Source: Girardinichthys multiradiatus (Eukaryota > Chordata > Actinopteri > Cyprinodontiformes > Goodeidae). Taken from it: DNA of 64,000 bases. Of this stretch, positions 1 through 11,800 are shown in pieces; position 1 is the first letter of the stretch; every line of letters begins with the position of its first letter. A model generated the notes under the pieces. The model saw only the letters and a program-made list of their open reading frames with translations. It was not told the DNA's origin and searched no databases. The DNA lies in contig NC_061801.1 in NCBI RefSeq assembly GCF_021462225.1, forward strand, positions 9,048,125 through 9,112,124. Direction: 5' to 3'. The position numbers and the translations under genes were made by a program.

Positions 1-10
1 AAGATCTTAC

Positions 11-202
11 GTATACACTTGAACCGAGATCTGGTCCACTGGCAAACACCATTTATCCCCTCACACTTTATGAGACTTGACTCTCCGGCTTTCCTCACAT
101 AGCCTTGAATACACTGGTAGCGATATGTCTTGTTAATGTTGAAGAAGCCATCTTCTGGTAAAGTAAATTCCTTTTTAGGAATTTTTGGACATTTGCAATT
201 GG
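11..202 (-). CDS. il15ra: il15ra-like coding exon 2 (sushi domain)
   Basis: Bounded by a TTTCTTTCAG acceptor and a GTAAGATC donor. It is 192 bp, phase 1 to phase 1, the usual layout of a single sushi-domain exon. Six cysteines are present rather than the usual four. Confidence 0.75.
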
Positions 203-2053
203 CTGAAAGAAAAACACACACATAAAAATATTATCACTGGTAAATGAAGTTACAATTAATTTCACATGATGGTTTGCTTATCCTCTTTTTTACTCTCTGA
301 TATGATAAAAAGAAAATGCCTGCTATTTCAGCTCTATCTTTATATATCAGGACAAACATTATTTAAAAATTATATAAATCTAACCATAGTTCAAGTGTGC
401 AAAATAAATGCTTTTGATCAGCTGCTCATCAGCAAGTGTGACCCCCTCTATAAAGGCACTTTTAGAAGATTGTAACTCTGGAGCATACATGGTTGTGTTA
501 ACACAATTACAAAAACGAAACAATTGTTGTAGATGAACAATTTCAGAAGGGTTAAAAACATTTCCAAATGATTTCAAGTCCATTATTCTATAGTGAGAAA
601 GATCACACAAGTGGAAAACATTTAAGAGAAAATCAACCCCATCAGACCAGGTAATGTAATGAAAAATTCCAAAAAAAAACTACATCTCAGGCTCTACAAG
701 CTTCAGTTGGCTTGTTAAATGTTAAGGTTCATGACAGGAAAATTAGAAAAAAATTGAACAAGTACAGCATGTTTGTAGGGTTGTGAGGAGAAAGACCTTT
801 TTTTTTCTGAAAGGAAAATGGCAGCTCTATTTATGTTTCCAAAGCTTCTGAATAAACTACAGGATTCCAGGAATTTTGTAATTTGGACAGATGAGACCAA
901 AGTTGCCAGCCCATCATGTTTGTTCATAATGCACTATACCAAGTTTAAGGAAAACCAGCTGCAGTAAAAAACAGTCAAGTACAGTGATGGAGGGGTGATG
1001 ACTTCGGCTGGAAAAATTCACAAAACGAAAATGTTTAACACATTTGCCAACCTTCCCTTTAGTGAACGGCACAGCAGATTCTTCTAAATACCAAGTCTGG
1101 CAATGGAGTGCCAATGACAGAAACTGCTAAAACAAAACGACATCTCAGACTGTACAGGGCTCTGTTAGCATGTTAAATGTTAGAGTTCATTACAGAACAG
1201 TTAGACAAAGCATGACCTAGTCTGTCTTGTTTCCAAAGGTTAGAGAACGCCTATTCTTTACAGTGCCATGTTTAGTAAAAGCACAACGGAGCACAAACCC
1301 CGTATACCGACTGTCAAGCATAGTGGCGATGGTGGGTCAGGGGCAACGTGTCCAGGCCACAGGACACTTTTGCTGATCCACCTTGCTGCAGCAAGTGGAT
1401 CTAGAAGCTGCTGAATCACAGAGTCTATTTAGTTCTTTATGCACAGCTTTTCCATTTATTTTTTATAGTGACAGCAGATCTTTTGTGTGTTTTTGTATAC
1501 TTGAGCTTAGATGTATATCATTTTAGGACCTGGTAAAAAACAGAGCGTAGGCTATTTATTACATCCTGACATAAAACTTATCAAACTATTTTCGCATTAC
1601 ATTATGGTTAGATAGCATTTGACTAAATCTGTTGCACCTGAAAACTGATTTAGTTCTACTGAAACTACTTATATAGCAAAGTTCATAGTGACCCATCAGA
1701 CATGTAATCTAGTTGTATATAATAAAGATTAAATGTGAATAACTGCGTCTAAAGTCCTCATTGTTCCCAAATACTGTCTGAACACCTATGTTGGCTTTTA
1801 CATGTTAATGCAAGTGTAGTTAATCATTTTTAGTTTATACTGTTATTTTTGCACTGATAGTTGTAAACATCACTACGTTGTACGGCGCAAGTAACAAATG
1901 TAGTCTACATTAGAGCAAAATTATAAAAATATGAACTTTATAACACATGTGGGGGGATATTAATCTGCTCTTACCACCGCTGGAGGAACGCGTTGCTCGG
2001 AGAAGATACACCACGATGACCCAGGCAAAAGCGTAGATTCGATGTGGGTCCAT
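11..2053 (-). CDS. il15ra: IL-15/IL-2 receptor alpha-like sushi protein, 5' part
   Basis: Partial gene running off the left edge. Coding exons seen are 1975-2053 and 11-202. Exon 1 encodes a signal peptide: start ATG at 2053-2051, a charged N-terminus (MDPHR) and a hydrophobic stretch around AFAWVIVVYLL. Exon 2 is a symmetrical phase 1-1 exon of 192 bp that encodes one sushi (complement control) domain: CPKIP, then YRYQC, then RKAGESSLIKC, a tryptophan and FKCI. The RKAG-SSL pattern before the third canonical cysteine is characteristic of the IL-15 receptor alpha sushi domain, the part that binds the cytokine. The family is a cell-surface receptor chain that presents IL-15 (or binds IL-2) on immune cells. 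The call between il15ra and an il2ra-like (CD25-like) gene is not settled, because transmembrane and tail exons are outside the window. Two extra cysteines (ANC and GVC) are unusual. Confidence 0.7.
203..1974 (-). other. Intron 1 of the il15ra-like gene
   Basis: No coding sequence. It holds two decayed Tc1-like transposon copies (about 640-1400, listed separately); the rest is AT-rich sequence in which I recognise nothing. Confidence 0.6.
640..1400 (+). mobile_element. Two decayed Tc1-like transposon fragments in tandem
   Basis: Broken transposase reading is visible on the plus strand: a WTDET-like first catalytic block near 888-900, and KHSGDGG-like glycine-rich blocks near 970 and 1316. 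A segment with CATCTCAG followed by GTTAAATGTTA occurs at about 681-748 and again at 1141-1212, so parts of two copies lie head to tail. No open frame survives. Confidence 0.55.
1975..2053 (-). CDS. il15ra: il15ra-like coding exon 1 (signal peptide)
   Basis: The ATG at 2053-2051 opens a 26-residue leader. The exon ends one base into a codon at a GTAAGAG donor, and this base plus the CC at the start of the next exon makes an alanine codon, so the phases match. Confidence 0.65.
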
Positions 2054-2123
2054 CTGCCAGCTGAGATGACTCCTGTCATGACCATCGACGGCTTTCCCTA
2101 CAGTGGCCTGATGTCACTCAAAT

Positions 2124-2136
2124 ACTTTTACTTTCG
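2124..2136 (-). promoter_or_regulatory. ISRE-like site upstream of the il15ra-like gene
   Basis: The plus-strand bases ACTTTTACTTTCG resemble an interferon-stimulated response element (AGTTTCNNTTTC) with about two mismatches, roughly 75 bp upstream of the start codon. IL-15 and its receptor are interferon-inducible in mammals. Single-site matches of this quality occur by chance. Confidence 0.25.
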
Positions 2137-5100
2137 ATCGCTGCTGTTTAGCAGATATCCGCCTTAAAATCATCATGTGATAATGGCTTAAGCCCAGAGC
2201 CCGCCTTCCTCCTCTTCCCTCTTTAAAAAGTTCCCTTTACAGTCTGTATTTATTAATTTTTCACCGGTATGTTTATCCCCGCGTCCATCCAAGCGCCGAG
2301 ATAATGTTTGTCAACGCTCACCTGCTGAATGGGCCCCAAATCGCGTTTTTTCTTTAGCCATTTAGGAAACATTGATCAGTGTTATATTTTTAATATTGGG
2401 TCTAGTTATTCTACACCGAAATTCTCAAGTGAATGAGAAAACCATTAGAAAATTCATATTTTTTTAGCAATTCACAGAAGAAAGTGAAAGTCGTGTATTT
2501 TATAGAAACATTACATATGACAAGCATTTATTTTTGTTAGTTTTGTTTTTTAATGTCATTGATATGTTCATGGAGAATTTGACAGTTGTGACACTTTCAA
2601 CAAGGAGGCTATGTCAAAAACACTTATTGCTGAAGAAGCTGGATGTGCACCTAGTGCTGTACCAGCATAAAATTAGAAAGTTGAGTGGAAGGAAAAAATA
2701 TAGCTGTTAAAAAAAAAAAAAAAAAAAGGTACACAAGTAACAGCGTAAGCAGCAGGTGCTTTAAGAGCTGCCAAACACTGATGTATCCAGGACATAGGCT
2801 ACAGTTAGTTCGTTTATTGTGTTAACGCACTCTAAAAAGGGCCCCACTGCTCACTGGTCTAACAATGTATTTTCTGATTAAAGTAAATTGTACTGTTTTA
2901 TCTGTCAATCAAGGTCCCAGTAAAGAGTGCAAAAGCACAGGATTGAAGTGTCATTCTGTGTTTAATTTGCAGAAACCACGTGTAATAGTTGTGCAAAGCT
3001 GTTTAACTTGTTCTTGTTTGAATTTTAAATTCCAAACAGCTGCTAATTTGTATATTTTGCAAATAAACCTAGTTTTCAGTGGGGGTTGAATAACTGCCAC
3101 TGTATGTTACCAAGAGATTATGATGATTGTGGTGCACAATCATAGACTCGCTGCAGCCAGCTACCCCACCATGTTTATACGTGTTTTCTATGAGTAGTTG
3201 CCTATTTAATACATGTATTGGCACTTAAAAGCCTGTTAAATGTTATATTTTACCTGACAGGTGGTTATCATATATATGCTTCCTCTCAGAATGTCATTCA
3301 TATTATCAGCTGGGGTTTTATAGATCCATTTGGACAGTTCCCCTGGGTGGCAATACAAAGACGGCACATAAACAGCAGAGAAACACCATATAAATCTGTC
3401 AGTTGCATCTTAAATGAGTTTTCTGTTGCTTTTGTGCACGTGCTGTCAAGGGGGAGTTAGGGGCCCCACATGTTGAGTAGGCCTATCCCATACTTTCTGG
3501 TGAGGAAAGGGAGACCTGATGTGCCACATCGTTCTGCACTCAATCCTGCCCCAGAATCTCAGATAATTCCCTGCATTCTAATTTTTCCCATGTACCCAAA
3601 CGAAAAGTGGATAGAAGCTTGGTTTTATTTATTTTATACACTTGAAAACATAATTATTTTGTTCCTGTACTCTCCAATGACGCAGTTTTTGTGCAAAGAT
3701 TAATGTTCATAATACATTTCCATAAAACTGAGGTTTATTCTTTAATCCTTCAGTTTCTATAATGTCTATGAAACACTTGCCTCAACTTCAGCATTCTTAG
3801 ATGCCAGATCAGATGACTCTAAAACGATCCAGTAGTACATCGCATAACCTTGCATTATGTCACATGGTCAAAAAGTGGTTACCTCTGTCCTTCATCCCAC
3901 CTGAGCTCTGTTGCGGCATGATGAAATGGGTGTGGAGACTTTGGCTAGTTGTGTAACAACCCCCTCTTGTGTTGAGAAGTTGCAATAACAAAACATCATG
4001 AAATGCCTTCAACGATAAATCTTCCCCTAGAGGTTTGAGACACAACAGAAAAACATTTAATACATTTAGATAAAATATAGGATTTTTATCAGTCTCAAAA
4101 CGTTCAATATTTGTGTCTGGAAGCTAAATTCTTTTGTCAGGGAGCCTAAGATCCATATTTCGTGAAAGGAATAAGAGAAGTACCCTTTGAAATTAAATAA
4201 AATTCTCATCATAATTTTACCAATTCAATTTGGAAATTAAATTATAATGTTGCTGATTAGACTGCAGTGGATTTAAGGAGCATGCAGACAACTGTTCTTA
4301 TACCAGTGTAGTATAGTCAGGTTTATATTAGTACCCACACATGATTCTAAGTTACTCACCTTGTGTGTTCCTCTTTACTCCTGGGCAGTGGCAGTTCTAG
4401 ACCAAATTTACCTGGGGTGCCAGGGTAGTGCCAATGTTTTTCATTGTGGCACACAACTAAAGAAGGAAACAAAAAAAAAAAGACAGGGCAATATTTTATT
4501 GTTTAAGACATTAATTGAGCCACAGACCCACTTGCAGCTCTGGAGCTGCAGGTTGCTAAGCTCTGATCTAGCAGATTAAAACTGTGATCAATCAATACAT
4601 CTGAAGTTAAAAGGGCAACACCTCCATTTTTAATTCATTGATCCAAGGGACTGGACAGTTACAGTTTCTCTGTCAGTGTATATCATCAGAAACTGATTTA
4701 GTATTATGCCTTCAGTACAGCGGCCATAACAATGGCAAGGATCAGATCCTCAGGGGCACTGGCCCCTTTTGGCCCCTGTCTAGAACTACATGTGCTCCTG
4801 GGTTGACTTTCTGAAAAAGTATTACGTCTCCAAGATGCTTGTTTTTCAAGCCACTTCCTCCTAGGAGAAATGCTTATCTGGATCCTCACCTTTTATCCAA
4901 GTCAACCTTCTCTGCTGCTGCTTCTGCCTTCATTCACCTCCCATTCTGAAACACGTCCTCAATGTCTTTAGTAGAAGATTAATAGTTCAGTGCAATGTTT
5001 CCCCAACCCGATTATAAAGCATGTAACTGAGTAAATATAACTAGTTAATACTCACTTAGCTGACACTTTCACAGTGTGATAATTGCACAACAACCTGGGA

Positions 5101-5258
5101 ACATATAACAGCAGCTGCAGTGTTCATTAAATAAAATTAAAAGCAAATAAAAATAAAGATATTCAGACGAACTCATACACATCTCCCTAATCTCCCTAAA
5201 AATGAACCATGTTAGAAGCAGACTTTGGTTTTTCGAGTTTTATTTTTGAATCTGTTCG
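2137..5258. other. Intergenic region between divergent il15ra-like gene and rilpl1
   Basis: The two genes are transcribed away from each other. The stretch is AT-rich and contains a poly-A run near 2707-2728 and one short Tc1-like fossil at about 2560-2700. Short open frames at 2865-3703 and 4361-4579 have no recognisable domain and look like chance. I see no gene. Confidence 0.5.
2560..2700 (+). mobile_element. Short Tc1-like N-terminal fossil
   Basis: Translated in broken frames it gives KTLIAEEAGC, then a helix-turn-helix-like stretch and KLSGRKK. These resemble the DNA-binding N-terminus of Tc1-like transposases such as the intact copies elsewhere in this window. Only about 140 bp is recognisable. 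Confidence 0.45.
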
Positions 5259-5267
5259 CCGGAAGTG
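5259..5267 (+). promoter_or_regulatory. ETS-family site in the rilpl1 promoter
   Basis: CCGGAAGTG is the consensus ETS/GABP binding core. It lies in a locally GC-rich segment about 310 bp upstream of the rilpl1 start codon, the usual setting for a TATA-less housekeeping promoter. The transcription start is not known. Confidence 0.5.
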
Positions 5268-5341
5268 CTGCTATTTTGCCGCTGCTTATAGACAGCGGTA
5301 CCCGCTAGCTTCCCGGGGACATCCGCTCCGGCCGGACAGCC

Positions 5342-5419
5342 ATGGGACGCTTCCCATTTTTATCCCAAACAACTCGATTTAAAGCCTGGACTCGGCATCA
5401 AACGATGAATAATCGGTAG
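5342..5419 (+). other. Upstream ORF in the rilpl1 leader
   Basis: An ATG in a strong Kozak setting (GCCATGG) opens a 25-codon frame closed by TAG at 5417-5419, about 155 bp before the main start. If transcription begins upstream of it, the uORF would be expected to reduce rilpl1 translation. No conservation can be judged here. Confidence 0.4.
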
Positions 5420-5574
5420 TTTTTTAGCGTTTGAAGTTATTTTATGGTTTATTTCGGTTCTGGTTGTAAAGCCAAATCAGTGGAGTGGAACTTGGCTGAC
5501 TTGTTCGTCTCGGGGAAGGAAGTTTGCTGTGGCGAAGGAAGCGTAGGAAACCGGGAGGGCCGAAACATCCCTTC

Positions 5575-5865
5575 ATGATGGAGGACTTCGGCTCAGCTCT
5601 GGAGAAGAACGTTGCCGACCTCACGGTGATGGACGTTTACGACATCGCCGCGGTGGTGGGCCAGGAGTTCGAGCGGATCATAGACCAGTATGGCTGCGAG
5701 GCTCTGTCCAGGCTGATGCCCAAAGTGGTGCGGGTACTGGAGATCCTGGAGGTGATGGTGAGCCGCAGCAGCATGAGCCCGGACATAGAGGAGTTGCGGC
5801 TGGAGCTGGACAGGCTGCGGCTGGAGCGGATAGACCGACTGGAGAAGGAGAAGAAGCACAGACAG
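5575..5865 (+). CDS. rilpl1: rilpl1 exon 1 (RH1 domain)
   Basis: It encodes 97 codons from [13 protein letters not shown] to KKHRQ and ends in phase 0 at CAG|GTCTGA. The open frame continues upstream to about 5524 without an ATG. Family homology begins at the SALEKNV block, so the ATG pair at 5575/5578 is the likely start. Confidence 0.92.
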
Positions 5866-8800
5866 GTCTGACAGATCGCGGCAACACAACCAGCTGAGGT
5901 GTTAAAATGTTGCTCTGGTTCTAACGAAGAATCACTCGGTACCTGGCTTGTTACAGGTACCGAGTGATTACTAAAAATGGAATCTAAATGGAAACAGCTT
6001 CATTAAAAATATAATGTAATCATAGATATTACCTCTACAAGTAAAACGATCATAGTGGCTGGTAAACATTTAAAGTTAGTGGTCTTAAAATGTATCTTTG
6101 CTCTCTTGATCAATTAGGAGTAAATTTCAAAATTGTATCAAATAAATACAATGAATCCAAATATGTGCCTAAAAATTGATTTTAGTTTATACTCTGAGAT
6201 CCATTCTGTCAAAAGCACTTTCAAGGATATTTACTGACAATTTCCATATCTATTTAATATCATAAGATGAGCTACAGACAACTGCTGAGTATTGATAGTT
6301 TGTTCTTTGCTCCAACATTTGTTATAACAATTTAAAATGATCCCTCAACATATACAATAGATTCATTGCAAACAGATGGGATACACATCAAATATGTAAA
6401 ACTACTCAAAAGTATTTCAGCACATAGTAGGTGGCCAAATCCAACAACTTGTGAGTTCAAATACAGTGCTTTGCAAAATTTTTCATACTCCTTCGTTTTT
6501 CCAAATTGATTCGTGATACAAAGTTGATTTTACCCGCTTTATTTATTGGGGTTTTTAAGTGATAGGACAACACATCCAATGAGCCCTTTAGAGCTGCGCC
6601 AAACTCCATTGTCAGATGATGGATTGAACAGAACCCTGTGAGATGTGTTATAATCTAACCTTCATTCATTCAGCTTCTATACCGCTTATTCCATAGTGGG
6701 TCACGGGGAAGCTGGTGCCTATGTCCAGCAGTCTATGGGCCAGAGGCGGGGTACACCCTGGACAGTTCGCCAGTCCATCGCAGTCTAACCTTGTTGAGCT
6801 TTATTCCAAAATTACACATTAATTAGGTAACTCCTGAAGGCACTGGATTTATTCAGGGGATCAGAGTATAATACCAAGTCAGTTAAACTCCTGGAATATT
6901 GATCTGGTCAGTTCAGTAGTAGAAGAGGTTGTTAATCAGTTTCAGCTGTTTTGGTGTTGATGAAATTAACAACGTGAAGTAAAGGGGAAACAAAGAGGCG
7001 ACCCCAGAGACAAGAATCATTTTTCAGGTGGAGGCCACAGATATTTTTTCTCTCCTCATTTTATTTTACTGCTTTTCAGTAGTTTTGCATTTGACCCGGG
7101 TCAGTGTCACTATCGGTAGCATGAGGCGATACCTGGACCCTGCAGAGGCTGCACAGGCAGTCCAATTCCACCAGGATGGCACATCAATACGTGCCATTGC
7201 CTGAAGGTTTCTGTGTCTCCCAGCACAGTCTAGAGCAAGGAGGAGATTCAAGGAAAAATCGAGTTCCCCCAGGAGAGCTGGACAGGGTCGGCCGAGGTGC
7301 TTAACAGCATGTTCGGTACCTGCTCTTTTGTGCAAGGAGGAACAGGATAAGTACTGGCAGAGCTCTACAAAGTGACGTCCAGTGGGCCACTGGCATGGAT
7401 GTCTCTGACCAGGCTATTAGAATAAGACCTCATTAGGATGGCCTGAGAACCCGACGTCCTCCAGTAGGCCCTGTGCTCACTGCCCGGTACCGTGGAGCTC
7501 CACTGGCATTTCCCAGAGAACACCAGGATTGGCAGGTTCAGCAGTGGCGCTCTGTTCTTTTCACAGATGAGAGCAAGGTCACTCTGAGCTCATGTGACAG
7601 ACATGAAAGGGTCACTGATGTGAAAGATGTGGGGAACGTTATGCTGCCTGAATCATTGTTCAGCATGATCAGTTTGGTGGTGGTCAGTGTTGGTCTGGGG
7701 AGACACATCCATGGAGGGAAGCACAGACCTGTACAGGAGAATCGATGGCATCCTGACTGCCATTAGGTATCAGGATGAAATCTTTAGACCAACTATTAGA
7801 CCCTTCGCCGGTGCAGTAGGTCCTGGGTTCATCCTGCTGCGTGATAATGGCCGGCCTCATGTGGCAAGACTATGCAGGCAGCTCCTGGATGATGAATGAT
7901 CTAAATCCTAAATCTAACAGAACATCTCTGAGACTTCATGTTTAGGTCCATCAGACACCACCAGGTTGCACCTCTGACTGTCCAGGAGGTCATTGATGCT
8001 CTGGTCAGGATATAGGAGGAGATACCTCAGTCAGGACATCATCTCATTAGGAGCATGCATGTCCATGTATACAGGCGCATGGGGTCCATATAAAATACTG
8101 AGTGTCATGTTGAGTTGCTGCAATGACATTTCAGCAAATTGGACCAGTCTGCTGTATCAGTTTCTCAGTTAAAACATTCTCTGACTTCAGAGTAAGCTCG
8201 TTTGTTCCTAACTTATTACCATCCCACATCTGATGTGTTTTCATGGTGTTCCTTTAATTATTCTGTGCAATGCACGTTAAATATTTGTGGTTTTAATGTA
8301 CGAAACCAAACTTTAAGGACAAAACAATATATTTTAATCTGAAATTTAAATGCTAAGTAGTATAAATACAAATTAATAAAAAAAAATGCTCACAAAAAAT
8401 GTAAATGCTATGAAATGTTCTACTTCACATTCTACAGCTCCAGCTTATCGTGTGCATGCTGGGATTTTATTTTGTTGGAACAATCCTTCTGCTGAGTGCT
8501 GTAAAACAGATCAGAGGTCAGTTTCTCGTGACATTGACTGAGTCAGTAGTAGAGTGATTAACCAGGTCTCATGACTGTGAAAAAGTGGTGTTGTGTCTGT
8601 GGCGTAGGTGAGGAAAGTGCTACAGACCTGCCAATATTTTAACACGCAGCATACCTCAAATGCACCCATGGGAGAAATCTGGGAAAGACAAAAGGTTTGG
8701 TGGAAGGACAGAATGCGGTTTTGTCCCCACAAAACAGGTGGAGCACTAATGCTTTCTACTGTTTATATGGACCTATGATATTCATAAAACAAACAGAAAT

Positions 8801-11800
8801 CCTTTAGGATCTGAGCAGTGTGTTAGTGGTAAAGTTAAAGTGTTGAACAGAGACCAAATGGGATTTAAAGGCGAGCAACACCTTTACTGATACGGATCCA
8901 CAGGTTATATTCTATAAAGCTCGAAGAAATAAACAGATTTCTATGCTTGGAAGCATTCATTGCATTAAATGTGGCATTCTGCTTCAACAACGCATACTGG
9001 GTGAAGAAATCGTTTCTCATGGTGGCCGATAATCATCTGAGTTACTCTGGATAAAGAGTCGGTGGACTCTTCCTGGCCCCGGAGTGCCGTTTCTGTGAAT
9101 TTTAAAACACACAATGATAAGAAGCTCAAAGGTGTGGCTGTCTGCTCCGCCCTAGGCTGCAGGATTCCCCTCAGACTGGGTCTATAAGGGAAATATGCTT
9201 TCAAAAGTCAAGAGCAGGATTCTTTATTTTCTGTCTCAAAATGCTCTGCTTCTCTTGCTTAAAGTTCTGCTCTAAATCGTTTGAATTTTCTCTGATCGTC
9301 TACAAACTATGTTTCTGCAATCATATTGAGCGCCCTCCTTGCATGCATGCTGCTCCTAATGCTCAAACCTCTAGCCTGCGCAGTATGACCTCCTTACGTA
9401 GCTCTGTCCTCTCCGCTCACAGAATCTGTTTGCCCTTTCTTCAAATAAAGTGGTAACTCTGCCTAGTAGCAGTTTCAGCCAATAGAAGGACAAGTGTTTG
9501 TCACTGTGACATCACTTCCTTCTTTGGGTTGCGTTGGTTTTTGAACAAAGTTAACCCCAGAGGAGGACAAACTTATTGGATTTACTTACTCCTATTTTTT
9601 AGTTTATTTTAAACTTGATTGGAAAATAAGAGTAAAAGAAACACAACAAATTATTATTGAATACTTGTACTTGTCGTCTTTCACCTATCGAGGACCGGGT
9701 CGCGGGGTCAGCATTCTCAGCAGAGATCCCTAGACTTCCCTCTCCCCAGACACCTCCTCCAAGCTCCTCTGGGGGAAGGCCGAGGCGTTCCCAGGCCAGC
9801 CGAGAGACATAGTCCCTCCAGCGTGTCCTGGGCCTCCTCCCGGTGGGACCCGGAGGTATCCGGTATAGATGCCCGAGCCACCTAAGCTGGCTCCTCTCAA
9901 TGTGGAGGAGCAGCAGCTCTACTCCGACTCCTCTTGAATGGCTGAGCTCTTCACCCTATCTCTAAAGGAGTGTCCCCCACCCTGTGGAGGAAGCTCATTT
10001 CAGCCGCTTGTATCCGGGATCTCGTTCTTTCAGTCATGACCCAAAGTTCATGGCCATTAGTGAGGGTAGGAACATAGACCGACCAGTAAATCGAGAGTCC
10101 CGCCTTTCGGCTCAGCTCTCTCTCCAACCCTACGGACCGACACAGCGTCCGCATTAATGACCGCTTCATTCTCACCTCACTGAAGAACAAGACCCCGAGA
10201 TACTGTAGTAGAGTTGAGGCAGGAGCTATCAAATATCTTAACTATCAAAAAAATATATTCAAAAGAGATTTTACACAATTCCCTCTGTCTTGGTGTTGCA
10301 GTGTACAGCTGAAATATGACGAGGAGATCCGTAACAATGTTCTAATTATCCATGAAGACCAGGTTGATCTTCTGTCCTTTTGTCTTGTCTGGAGCAGAGA
10401 AGCTGCATGAAATGGGAAAAATTGGAAATCCCTTTGTTTACCTGAGTCAAATTTAAACACAGAGAGTTAGCGGTTTTTAACACTAACCGTGTAAAACCGT
10501 AACTCTGGCAACCAAATCATCCCAGTTCAGACCATGCTAGTTGTGTGGACAGTGACAAGTACACTGCAGCTGTGAATCAGACTATTATGGTACAAAATAT
10601 AACTCAGAGGCCGATTGGTTAAGTGTGCCAGTGGCTGAATAAACTTCCTGTTTCTTCATACCGCATCATTAGTATTTTTGGCCCAGTGGTAGCCACGTTG
10701 TTCTCACTGTCATGCAATATAAACAGGTTCCTTATTAGTCACTTTTGCCTATTTAAAGTGGGACGGCACCGCTACATTTTGCAGGCATCCTGTCTGGATC
10801 AGTAGCAGATTATGAAGCTTAAGTTTGAGGTTTGCTTGGCAAAATTGAATAAGTTGTTAAAAATCTGTGAACAGGAGTTGGAGCGGGTGGAGGATGTGTG
10901 GCGGGGAGAAGCCCAGGATCTTCTGTCCCAGATCGCTCAGCTGCAGGAGGAGAACAAAAACCTCCTCTCCAACATGTCCCTCAAAGACTCTGTGAACGAG
11001 GAGGACCTGCAGAGGCACGAGGGTAAGGCTGTTAACTCCTGGACGTTCGCTGCTGACTGACAGGCTTTGAGATCATGTGTTCTGCCCTCATCTTCTCACA
11101 TGTCATCGCTACTTTAAGCAACTTTATTGAGCCGAGTACCTACATTTTTCTCAATGGAGATGTTTTACAACTAACCTTTAAAAAAAAAAAAATGTAAACC
11201 TATGCATTCAAGTGAGATATGTTTGAAAGGCAATGATCCTGAGGATTTTTTGTACATCTGCATTTCTTTAAAACGACTGCAAAAACAATGCAGTGCTGCT
11301 AAGATAATTTACATTCAGTCGTAATGGAAATAAATGTCCTTTTGGTATTTTAATGATTTATTGAAACATTCTTTTTTTCACAGTGGAATGAATATTGGAC
11401 TAGAAGCTTCAATTATTAAATACAAATGTACGGTTTTGATTCATGGTGAATTTTCTCTAATCCACCATGAATCCATACAGGCTACAACCCCAAATTAAAG
11501 TCTGGATAAATGTCCCTTTAGCAAGTTGCTAAGAAATCGCTCACCCTCAACTAGCTTCGTGCGTACTCCTGGCTGGATATTTCACCACTGTTGTTATCAG
11601 AAACATAAAGCTCATTAAATGGGTTGGTTTCCTCCCACGGAGCTGGCTTTTAAGGAAGTTCACACATTTTCCATTTTCAATAAGGATGAGGTTAGGGTAT
11701 TGCAGAAGGGAAATGTTAGCCTGACCCCAAAACTACTTTTTGGGATCGTTGTCCTTTGACCTTAATGCATTTCCTAAAGTTGGAACCCAGTTGTATCCAT

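Larger units (their letters stand above)
5970..10874 (+). other. rilpl1 intron 1, remainder
   Basis: It holds a Tc1-like remnant with a nested LINE-tail insertion (6440-6890), a second Tc1-like pseudogene (7015-8165) and a LINE 3' fragment (9690-10232). The stretches 8170-9690 and 10240-10870 show no coding or repeat family that I recognise. Confidence 0.6.

Noticed and set aside
5593..5889. Minus-strand open frames opposite rilpl1 exon 1
   Set aside because: They are shadows of the GC-rich coding exon; the plus-strand frame has the conserved RH1 domain and a consensus donor.
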